Positions 54,301 through 64,000 of a stretch of 64,000 bases of DNA are shown here, piece after piece (the first letter of the stretch is position 1; each line of letters starts with the position of its first letter). The position numbers and the translations under genes are program-made. The notes beneath the pieces are model-generated. The model worked only from the letters and a program-made list of their open reading frames with translations, was not told the origin of the DNA and did not search any database. The DNA comes from Cavia porcellus. Taxonomy: Eukaryota; Chordata; Mammalia; Rodentia; Caviidae. The stretch covers positions 69,863,494-69,927,493 of the forward strand of contig NW_026947490.1 of the NCBI RefSeq assembly GCF_034190915.1, given 5' to 3'.

Positions 54301-55580
54301 GTATAATATTACTATAAATATAATTTTAATCTAAAGGTTATAACACATAGAATTGTATAATTTCTTTATAGTCAGTATTTAGATTCATATTCTGTTTTCT
54401 TATTAATTAGACAATCTGTGAGAAAAACTAAAAATTGTCTATGAAATGCAAACCTTTGCAGAATTACTGTTGTAATTATATACATCTTAGTAAAAAAAAG
54501 TATGTTCTGCAAAATTATATAAGTAGACAGAAATCACATATTTAGCTTACCTTAGAATAACTTGTATCAATGCTTAAAATAGATTCTAGAAGCTAATAAA
54601 AAGAAAGATAAAAAATTGTTAGAGTTTACTGCAAATAAAAGTTTTAGGTATTTACTTGAAAGATTATTAATAATCAATCTGCTCTACATATTTAGTTTAT
54701 TTATTTTTAATGCTTATCAAATTTGTTTTAGTTTAAGCCACAATGCAAACTGAGAAATCCATATTTACAAGTTGTGAGTGTAAATTTTGAGCTTAATTTT
54801 ACAATTTGTCAAATATTATCAATTTTATATCATGCTAAAATCAATAGATAATATCAACACAACAATCCTAATACTATAAAATATCTCATATTTCCTCTTT
54901 CGGATTTAGATAAAATTCCTTTTTTCCCTTTAACGAGAACAATTGAAGTATATATGTAATTGACAAGACATGGCTCTAAAACTGCTCTTTAACATGGTCT
55001 CACTTTTTCCTGTTTTAATTGGATTCACATAAGTCATCTTAATATTTAACTCACTACTTTTGTGATTCAGATCTTGGTAGAAGGCAAGAGTGTTATTGAC
55101 AGCACAGCCCACTTAGCTCTCCATTGTTCCCTGGGGAACACTCACCAACAAGCTGAGTGCTCGAGATCTGTTGCTTTTCCTAGTTTCATCCTGGACACCC
55201 TACCCAGCTCTTGGAATAGAGCAATGCAAGAACATGCATGGTTCACACAGTGATATCTTTTTAAACTTAATATTCTAGCTAAAATACTAATGATTTTTAT
55301 CATGAAAAACATGCATGCTATTATTCTCCAGTTTTGGCTAAATACAGACATTCCTGTTTGAAATTTATCAAAGATAATAACATCTCTATAGAACCTGTTC
55401 TCAGTTCCAGGCTACTGCGTTCATCTTTTGAGAAAAATTTTTTGAACGTTACTGTAATTGCCATACTCACTCTGATATCACATTATAATTTTCAATTACA
55501 GATATTATTTTCCCCTATAAGCAGACTCTTGTCCTTTTACTGTGTTTTTTGTATATTTGTATCTTAGGTACTCTTACAAT
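54301..55580. other. AT-rich intergenic stretch
   Basis: About 1.3 kb, with no gene. A slightly GC-richer patch at 55060-55220 has only short opposing frames. Confidence 0.5.
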
Positions 55581-55599
55581 TTCTTATACTAGGGAGGCT

Positions 55600-58500
55600 T
55601 TATGGTATTTACACATGTGAGTTTGATTTATTCTACTTATGAGTATAGTCTCAGGTTCCATCCATTTACTTATAAATATCTCAATGGGATCATTTTTTAT
55701 AGCATAGTAGTACTCCATTGTATAAAAATACCACACCTTTTTTATCCATTCCTCAGTTGATGGGCATTTAGGTTGTTTCCAAGATCTGGCTATTACAAAT
55801 TGTGCTGCTATAAACATGGGTGCACATATATCACTTTGGTATGATGTTTTCAGTTCTTCTAGGAATATGCCTAGAAGTAGATTAGCTGGGTCAAATGGGG
55901 CTTCCAATCCCAGCTTTCTGAGAAATCTCCAGACTGACCTCCACAATGGTTGCACCAGTCTACACTCCCACCAACACTACAGAACTGTTCCTTTTCACCA
56001 CAGCCTTTCAAGTATTTGTTGTTGATAGTTTCTGGAACTTGGGCATTTATTCTGGAATGAGATGGAACCTCAGTGCTGTTTTAATTTGCATTTCTCTAAT
56101 GATCGATGATGTTGGACATTTTTTCATGTATTTATTTGCCATTTACATTTCTCCATCTGAGAACTGTGTATTCATATCAGATGCCCATGTTTGGAATGGG
56201 TCTTTGAATTTTAGGGGATCTGATTTTTTAAATTCTTTATATGTTTGGAACAGAAGTCCTTTATCTAAGGGACCAGTCACTAAGATTTTTTCCCAATTTG
56301 TGGATTTTCTTTTCACTGTGAAGGAGATTTCTTAAGATGTGCAAAAACTTTAATAAGACACAATTTCAGTTGTTGATTTTGTGAAGCATTTCTTGTGCAG
56401 TTTGATTCTTGTTCATGAATTCTCTACCTACACCTATGTTTTCAAGATTTCTACCTACTTTGCTTTCCAACAAATTTAGTGTTTCTGTTTTAATATTTAG
56501 ATCTTGGATCCATTTAGACTTTAGTTTAGTACATAGTGATAGGCATGGGTCTAGTTTTAGTTTTCAGCAAACGGAGATCCAATTTTTCTAGCAACATTTA
56601 TTGAAGAGACTATTTTTCTTCCAGTGGATGTGTTTGGCCCTTAATTAAAGATAAGATGGCTGAGTGTGTTTGTAGTTGCAGTTGTATCTTCTAATCTAGT
56701 CCATTGTTCTTCAGGTCTATTTTTGTTCCCGTACCATGATGATTTTATTCCAGTATCTTCTTTTGTAGATTAATTCCTACATATTTCATTTTCATTGATG
56801 CAATTGTAAAGTGTGTGGCTTCTTTTATTTCTCTCTCAGTGGTTTTGTTGTTAGTGTATAGGAATGATATTGATTTTTGAGTATTGATTTTGTATCCAGC
56901 TGCATTACTGAATTTATTTATTAATGCCCAGGAGTTTTTCAAAGGAGTTTGGGGTCTTCTATGTAGAGGATCATGTCATCTGTAAATAATGATAATTTAA
57001 CTTCTTTTCCTATCTTTACTCATTTTGTTTCTCTCTCTCATCTAATTGCTCTGATTAGTATTTTGAGCACTATATTGAATAGGAGTGGTAATAAGAGACA
57101 TCATTGTCTTCTTCCTTTTTTAGGGTAAAGGCTTTCAGTTTTTGGCCATTGATGCTGGCTGTTGGTTTGTCATAGATGGCTTTTTTCATATTAAGGTAAT
57201 GACTATCTATTCTAATTTTCTGTAAGATTTTTATCACAGTAAGTGTTGGACCTTATCAATATCTTTTTCTGCATCTATAGAAATGATCATATGGTTCTTA
57301 TTTTTGGCACTATTGATATGGTGGATTATACTTATTGATTTGCATATGTTGAACTATCCCTGCTTTCCTGGAATGAATCCCACTTTGTCATGTTACATAA
57401 TATTCTTGACGATTTGCTGCTTTTTGAATGCCAAAGTTTTATTGAGAATTTTTGCATCTATATTCCTTAGGGAGATTGGTCTATAGCTTCTTTTTTTAGT
57501 TTGGTCTTTCTCAGGTTTTGGTATTAAATTACTGTTGGTTTCCAGGAATGAGTTAGGGAGAATTGTTTCCCTTTCAATTTCAATTAAGAGTGTTAGCATT
57601 AAACCTTCTTTGAATTTTTTTGTAGAATTACGCAGTATATTCTTCTAGACCTGGGCTTTTGTTTGTTTGCACGGATCTAATTACATTTTGAATTCCATTA
57701 ATTGAAATTGGGTTATTCAGCAGTTTTACGTCTTCTTGTTCCAGCTTTGGAATTCATATGTTTCTAGGAATCTGTCCATTCCTTCTGCGTTATTAAGCGT
57801 ATAAGAGTAGAGGGTTTTCAAAATAGGTATTGATGACCTTAGGGATTTCCATAGGGTCTATAGTGATTTGACCCTTTTCACTGCTTTTTGCATGAATTTG
57901 AGTTCTTTCTTTCCTTTTTAAATAAGGTTGGCTAGAGGCCTGTCAATTTTATTTATTCTTTCAAAGAACCAACTTTTTGATTCATTGATTGTGGGTATCC
58001 ATTGCATTGATTTCTGCTCTGACCTTTATAATTTCCATCCTTCTCTTGGCTATGGGCTTTACTTGCTCTTCTTTTTCTAGATGTTGGAGGTGTAGCATCA
58101 GGTTTTTTATTTGTGTTCATTCTGTTTTCCTAAAGTGGGAATTCACTGCAATAAATTTTTCTTTGAGGGCTGCTTTCATAGCATCCCACAGATTCCAGTA
58201 AGATACATTTGTATTTTAGTTTGACAGCAAATATTGTTTAATTTCTTCTTTAATTTCTTCTGTGACCCACTGATTGCTCAGGAGTGTATTATTCAGTTTC
58301 CATGTGTTTGTGTGGAATTTACAGTTTCTTTTTTCATCAATTTCTAGTTTCATGTCACTATGAACTGATAACATGCATGGGATAATTTCAATTTTTTTGA
58401 GTTTACTTATGCATGTTCTGTTGGTTAGTATACGGTCTGGTTTAGGGAATGTGTTCCATTTGCTGCTGAGAAGAATGTATATTCTGATGTTGGGTGGAAC

Positions 58501-59066
58501 ACTGTGTATGTCTACTAAGTCCATTTGTTCACAGGTGTGATTCAGTTCTGCTAATTCTTTGCTAATTTTGTGTCTATTTGATCTGTCCCTTTGTGTCAAT
58601 AGCATATTGAGGTCCCCTGTTATAATCATGTTATTGCTTATTTGACTTTTCATTTCTGTTAATAGTTGCTTTGCATAGCTGGGTGCTCTGGAATTTGCTG
58701 CACAGATATTTAAGATTGTTATTTCTTCCTCTTGAAGTTTTTCTCTAACTAGTATTTAGTAACATTCTTTATCTCTTTCAATCATTTTTAGTTTGAAGTT
58801 CACATTGTCTTCAAACAGAATGGCTACTCCTGCTTTTTTATTTTTTATTTTTACTTTTTTGGAGTTCCTATTGCATGAAGTATTGTTTTCCATCCTTTGA
58901 CTTTCAGCCTATGCGTTTCCTTTTGGGTTAGATAGGTTTCTTGTATACAGCACATGGTTGGATATTATTTCTTGATCCAGTCTGCCAGTCTGTTTCTTTT
59001 AATTTGTGAGTTGAGGCCATTGATATTAATGGTTATAACTGATATATATTGGTTTACTTTTGACAT
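55600..59066 (-). pseudogene. L1 ORF2 (element C), broken
   Basis: Start ATGTCAAAAGTAAACC at 59066 by alignment. Recognisable on the minus strand: TINGLN-type endonuclease start, NNMIITGDLNMLLTQRDRSNRHKISKEL (58570-58640), [29 protein letters not shown] motif (57500-57570), LFTDDMILY (about 56965-56990, with FTDD where the family has FADD), and a C-terminus with [21 protein letters not shown] and MEYYYAIKNDPIEIFI. Several stops and shifts. A FADD to FTDD change alone would probably harm catalysis. Confidence 0.88.
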
Positions 59067-59088
59067 GTTATCTTTCTGCTGTTGATTA

Positions 59089-60154
59089 TTTACTTTTCCA
59101 CTCTGTTTAACTGTTCATCTTGCTTAGGGATTTTTTTCCTGTGTTTGTGTAGAATGTCTTTCAACATTCTTTGTAGGGTTCGTTTGGTGGTCATAAAGTT
59201 CTTCAATTGTTCTTTGTCATGGATGTATCTTATTTCTCCATCCATTTTGAAGGACAGTTTTTCAGGGTGCATCAGTCTGGTTTTGAAAGTCATTTTCCTT
59301 TAAGATCTGAAATACTTCACTTCATGCTCTTCTTTACCTCCTTGTTTGTGTTGAGAAGTCTGCTGTGATTCTGATAGATTTTTCCTTTATAGGTGATCTG
59401 TCTCTTGTCGCTATCAGCTTTTAATACTCTGTTCTTATGTTGGATTTCTGAGATGTTAAATATTAGATGTCTGGATGTAGTTTTCTTTTGGTTATGGTTA
59501 TTTGGAGGTCTGTATGCTTCACTGATCTGTATGTCAGTTTCCATTCTCACGTTTGGAAAATTTTTAGCTATTTGCTTCTGTACGTAGCCTCTTAATATCC
59601 TTTGTGTTGTCACCTTCTTTGTTGTTTATACCCATTAATCTTATCGCATTTTTCTTTGCATCACCTTACAGTTGTTGAACTGTTATTTCCTTGTTCCTTG
59701 TTATTTTCAAAAGATCTTTCCTTTCCTCTGCACTAGCTGAAATCTTGTCTTTGAGTCTGAAATTCTATGTTGACTTTCATTGAGGTGGTTTTGCCAAATT
59801 TTGATGGAATTTTTTATTTCCTGTATATCTCTTTCAATCTGCTTCATGCATTCTATATTTCTAATATTGTGCATTCAGAGTTTCCAAGTTTTTATTCCTC
59901 TAATTTTTAACTATGTCTTCTTCAGATAAGTATAGCATTTCTTTCATTACATTTATCATTTCCTCTTTTACCTGGGAGATTATTTCTGATTGGAGTTCTT
60001 TTATAGCTTCCTGAAGTTGTTTCTTTACTTCAGTTGATATAATTTTAGGAATTTCAGGTGTATGGGTTATATTTTCTTCTATGTCCATATCTCTTACACT
60101 TGCATGGTTTGCGCTGGAAGTTTGAGATTGCATTTTGGTGTTTTGTTTTGTCAT
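59089..60154 (-). pseudogene. L1 ORF1 (element C), broken
   Basis: Start ATGACAAAACAAAAC at 60154. Coiled coil (KKQLQEAIKELQSEIISQVKEEMI), then RNA-binding part IRISEAYRPPNNHNQ-like and KADSDKRQITYKG, and a C-terminal block RLMHPEKLSFKMDGEIRYIHDKEQLKNFMTTKRTLQRMLKDIL. It ends NRVEK. Stops and shifts between about 59880 and 59610 and at 59320 break it. Confidence 0.88.
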
Positions 60155-60480
60155 TTTCCTATATTTCTGGGTTTTAAGTGATGTTTCAAAGCTTCCTCTG
60201 TGCATTGGGAATCACCTGGCCCACTTTTGGCTCCCGGGCAACCTGCAGGGAACTGCTAGTTGCTTGGAGCTCACAGGACATGGGCCAGTTGGACCCTTGG
60301 GGACTCCAGTGAGTCTTAGGGTGATTTCAGACATGGGGCATGGTCTTACTAACTGGGAGCAAAGTTCCCAAGTTTCCCTGTGAGCTGGCATTCAAACTAC
60401 GCATGTGTTCAGAGCCCTGAACTGGATTTTGACCCCTGATAGCTGCTTGGAATTTTCAGGGCATGGCCAATATTTAGATT

Positions 60481-62917
60481 TTTGATGCATTTTGATTTTA
60501 GTTTTGTGCATGGTGATAGGCATGGGTCTAGTTTCAGTCTTCAGCATGTGGAGAACCAATCTTTTCAACAATATTCATTAAACAGACTAGCCTTCCAGTG
60601 AACATTTTTAACCCTTTTGTCAAATATCAGGTGGCTGAGTCTTTGTAGTTGTGATCCCATCTTCTAATCTGTTTCATTGATCTTCAGGTATATTATTTGC
60701 CAGTACCTTGCTGATTTTATCATTGTGGATTTGTAGTATAGCTTCAAGTCAAGAATTGAGCTGCCTCCTGCCTTGCCTTTGTTGACCATAATTGCCTTTG
60801 CTATTCTTTTTCTTCTGTTTTCAAATGAATTTTAGGAGTGTTTTCTCTATATCTGTAAAGTACGTTAATGGTATTTTGATTGGGATTGCATTTAATCTGT
60901 ATAATAGTTTTGAGAGTACTTCCTAGCCAAGAGCATTTTCTAATATCTTCTTCAGTCCTCTTTTTAAGTGTAGCATAATTTTCAACATATAGGTCTTCTA
61001 CATTCTTATATTGATTTCTAAGTATTTCATTTTTTAGCTGCTATTGTGAAAGGTGATATTTCCATAATTTCTTTCTTGGTGAGTTTTTGTCTGTGTACAG
61101 GAATGCTATTGATTTTTGAGTATTGCCGAATTTGTTTATTACATCTAGTAGTCTTCAAATGCAGAATTTTGGATCTTCTATATAGAGTATCATGTCATCT
61201 GCAAATAGTAATGATTTAACTTCTTCCTTTCCTATCTTTATTCCTTTTATTTCTCTCTCTTTTCTAATTGCCCTGGCTAATATTTTCATAACTATATTGA
61301 ATGAGAGTGATGATAGTGGACATTCTTATCTTGTTCTTGGTTTTAGAGTGAAAGCTTAATTTTTTTCCATTTAGTATAATGTTGCTGGTGGTTTGTTTGT
61401 CATAGATGGCCTTTATGAGACTGAGGTAGACACAGTGTATTCTGAGTTTCTGAAGGGTTTTATCATGAATATGTGTTGGACTTTATCAAAAACTTTTTCT
61501 GCATCTATTGAGATGACCATGTGGTTTTTGTTTTTGGCTCTATTTATGTAGTATGTTACATTTATTGATTTGCACATGTTAAACCATCCCTGCATTCCTG
61601 GAATGAATCCCACTTGATCATGATGTATAATCTTCTTTATGATTTGCTGCATTCTATTTGCCAGTATTTGATTGAGGATCTTTGCATCAATGTTCATTAG
61701 TGAGATTGGCCTATGGTTCTCCTTTTTGGTTCGGTCTTTCTCTGGTTTTGGTATCAGAGTAGTATTTGCTTTCAGGAATGATTTAGGAAAGATTGCTTCC
61801 CTTTCAATTTCATTGAAGAGTTTAAGGAGTAATGCAATCAAATCTTCTCTAAATTTCTTGTAGAATTCAGCAATGAATCATCAGGAACTGGGCTTTTCTT
61901 TGTTGGCAAAATTTAATTACATTTTCAATTTCAATTGCTTATATTGGATTATTCAGAATTGCTATATCTTCTTAATTGAGCTTTGGTAGTTTATATGGTC
62001 ATACAATTTTGTCCATTTCATCTGTGTTTTTCACTCTATGTGTGTAGATACTTTCAAAGTAGGTATTTGTGATCTTTTGAATTTCCATGGGATCTGTAGT
62101 AATTTCCCTCTTTCAGTCCTTATTGTGTGAATTTGGGTTTTTCCTTTCTTTTTCTTGATAAGGATAGTTAGTGGTTGTTATTTAATTTCCATGTATTTAT
62201 GCAGGTTTTTGCCATTAATTTCCAATTTTAATGTGCTATGGTCAGATATTATGCATGGGATAATTTCAATACCTTTATATTTACTTAAGAATGTTTCATT
62301 GGTTAATATATGGTCTATTTTGGAGAATGTCACATATGCTGCTGAGAAGAATGTCTATTCTGATGTAGTTAGGTGAAATATCTGTAAACATCTACTAAGC
62401 CCAATTTCTCACAGGTATGATTCAGTTCTATTATTTCTTTGCTCACTTTTTGTCTAGTGAATCTATCTCTTTGTGACAATGGGGTATTAAGGTCTCCTGT
62501 TAAAATTGTGTTCTTGTGTATTTGTTTTTTCATGTCAATAGTATTTGTCTTACATGTTGGATGCTTCTGTATTTGGTGCATATATATTTATAATTGTTAA
62601 CTATTCCTGGTTTTTCCACTAATGAGTATATGTGACCATCTTTATGTTTTTTAATCATTTTAGGTTTGAAGTTCACATTGTCTGCAAATATAATAGTTAC
62701 TCCTGCTGTGTTCTGAGTTCCTGTTTCATGGGATACTGGTTTCTGCCTTTGATTTTTAATCTATGAGTTTCCTTTTGGGTCACATGTGTTACTTGTATAT
62801 AGCATTTTGTGGGGTCATGCTTCTTGATCTATTCTGTCAACCTATTTCTTTTGATAGGTGAATGAGGCCATTTACATTTATGGATATAACTGCTAAGTAC
62901 TGGCTTGACTTTGCCAT
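60481..62917 (-). pseudogene. L1 ORF2 (element D), 3'-truncated and broken
   Basis: Endonuclease start AVISINVNGLI, a TGDLNTPLSQRDRFTRQ block (62460-62560), [39 protein letters not shown] (61690-61810), [17 protein letters not shown] (61570-61630), [12 protein letters not shown], and [11 protein letters not shown] (about 61180-61205). Stops and shifts are present (for example near 61420 and 61900). The last ~300 codons are missing. Confidence 0.88.
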
Positions 62918-62939
62918 GTTATGTTCCAGTTGTTTGCTT

Positions 62940-64000
62940 TCTGCTTTCCCCCCTTGTTTAATTGCTTGTCCTGCCTGGTGGTTTCTTTGTGGTTGTTCTG
63001 GGGATTGTAGTAATTTTTTATCTCTATCCAGTATGTCTTTCAATATTCTTCCTAGGGTTGGTTTGGTGGACATGAATTTCTTCAGTTGTTCTTTGTCATG
63101 GAAATGTCTTGTTTCTCTATTAAATTTGAATGAAAGTTTTTCTAGGTATATCAGTCTGGGTCAAAAGTTGTTTTCTTTTGGGGCTTGAAATTCATCATCC
63201 CAAGCTCGTCTTGACTTGAGAGTTTGTGCTAAAAAGTCTGCCATGATTCTAATGGGCTTTCTTTGATAGGTGAGTTGTGTCTTTTCTCTAACAGCTTATA
63301 GTATTCTGTTTTTTATGCTGCATTTCTGGGATCTTAATTATTATATGTAGGGGTATAGATTATGTTGGTTTTGATTGTTTGGTGCTTTGTATGCCTCGCT
63401 TATCTACATATCAGAATTTTCCCCCATGTTTTGGAAATTTTCTGCTATTTCTTCTGTGAATAATTTACCTATGTCATATGCATTGACTCCTGCATCTTCT
63501 CTGATGCCTATGAATCTTATATTATTTCTCTTGGCATCATCTTAAAGCTGCTGGATTGTCACTTCATGCTGCTTTGTTATATTTAAAAATTTTATACTTT
63601 CAAGATTACTAATTGCAATTCTGTCCTCAAGGTTCAAAATTCTATCCTCAGCTTCATTTAAATGTTTTTTCCAGCTTTCAATAGAATTTTTTGTTTCTTG
63701 GATGTGTTTTTTAGTTCATTTCATGAATTCTGCTTGTTTTCTATAGGATTCATTCAAGATTTCAATCAGTTTCCCAGGTTCCTGTACTTTTTTTTAATCT
63801 AGTTCTTCTCTAGCTGAACTCAGCAACTCCTTTACTAAGGTTGTTATTTCTGTCTTTACATGAGACATTACTTCTAATTTGATTTCCTGTAATGTCTCAT
63901 GGAGTTTTTTTTAAATTTCACTTGCTATGTTTTCAGAGATTTCCAATGTGTTACTTTTGAAGTCCTCTATTTCAGTGTTTCCTGTACTTGCTCCTGGTGG
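62940..64000 (-). pseudogene. L1 ORF1 (element D), partial at window edge
   Basis: Minus-strand ORF1 remnant. It shows STKPTLGRILKDILDRD and SLYQRKPIRIMADFLAQTLKSRRAW-like blocks in changing frames, and the conserved ...RFIGIREDAG segment around 63490-63530. It continues into the coiled coil near 63700-63900 and beyond the window. Broken. Confidence 0.8.

Larger units (their letters stand above)
55584..60480 (-). mobile_element. L1 element C, minus strand, near full coding length
   Basis: Reading on the minus strand: ~320 bp of 5' UTR (no monomers seen), ORF1 (60154 to about 59089), ORF2 (59066 to about 55600). It ends within a few bases of the ORF2 stop region and carries no 3' UTR repeats, which distinguishes it from element B. 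The right border meets element D. Confidence 0.9.
60481..64000 (-). mobile_element. L1 element D, minus strand, truncated at 3' end, runs off the window
   Basis: On the minus strand: ORF1 from beyond 64000 to about 62940, then ORF2 start ATGGCAAAGTCAAGCC at 62917 and ORF2 continuing to about 60481, where it stops at the position equal to 56510 of element C. The 3' part of ORF2 and the 3' UTR are missing, and element C begins there. Confidence 0.88.

Overview
The window is mammalian nuclear DNA, almost certainly from a rodent. The main evidence is two SINE families: about ten tRNA-derived ID-type SINEs (box-A-like GGATTTAGCTCAG, box-B-like GAGTTCGATCC, ending GGTACCGATAAAAA plus an A-rich tail) and four 7SL-derived B1-like SINEs. 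Several degraded L1 elements, MaLR and class II ERV LTRs, and an olfactory receptor (OR) cluster complete the picture. The ID-SINE consensus reminds me of hystricognath (guinea-pig-like) rodents, but I could not confirm the species. No bacterial or plasmid feature is present.

Layout. (1) 1-10.3 kb is GC-richer and looks subtelomeric. It holds a 1.46-kb duplicon present twice (about 650-2113 and 7707-9170), each copy carrying a degenerate CCTAAG/CCCTAA telomere-like array, a strong CTCF-like site and an Ig-switch-like GAGCT array. It also has a decayed RalGDS-like gene with recognisable exons (about 3.9-5.86 kb), an L1 fragment and a ~50-bp TG-rich minisatellite that ends beside CCCTAA repeats. 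(2) 10.3-24 kb is a nest of retroelements: an antisense, internally deleted L1 with 5' UTR monomers, a second telomere-like block, and a MaLR provirus that appears split by a near-complete L1 (16.0-23.2 kb) with monomeric 5' UTR and a tandemly repeated 3' UTR. (3) 24.6-41.4 kb is part of an OR cluster, all on the minus strand: two OR pseudogenes and one intact 314-codon OR gene (40456-41400). An NPM1 processed pseudogene lies between them. (4) 41.4-55.6 kb is AT-rich and gene-poor, with two solo class II LTRs flanked by 6-bp duplications, several SINEs and one odd GC-rich tandem repeat. (5) 55.6-64 kb holds two minus-strand L1 elements in tandem, the second running off the window end.

The only gene with an intact reading frame that I recognise is the OR. 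All other protein similarity is pseudogenic or retroelement-derived. The most informative structures are the CTCF-plus-telomere-repeat duplicon, the proof by target-site duplication that the ~147-bp tandem repeat is an L1 3' UTR that retrotransposes by itself, and the nested MaLR/L1 arrangement.
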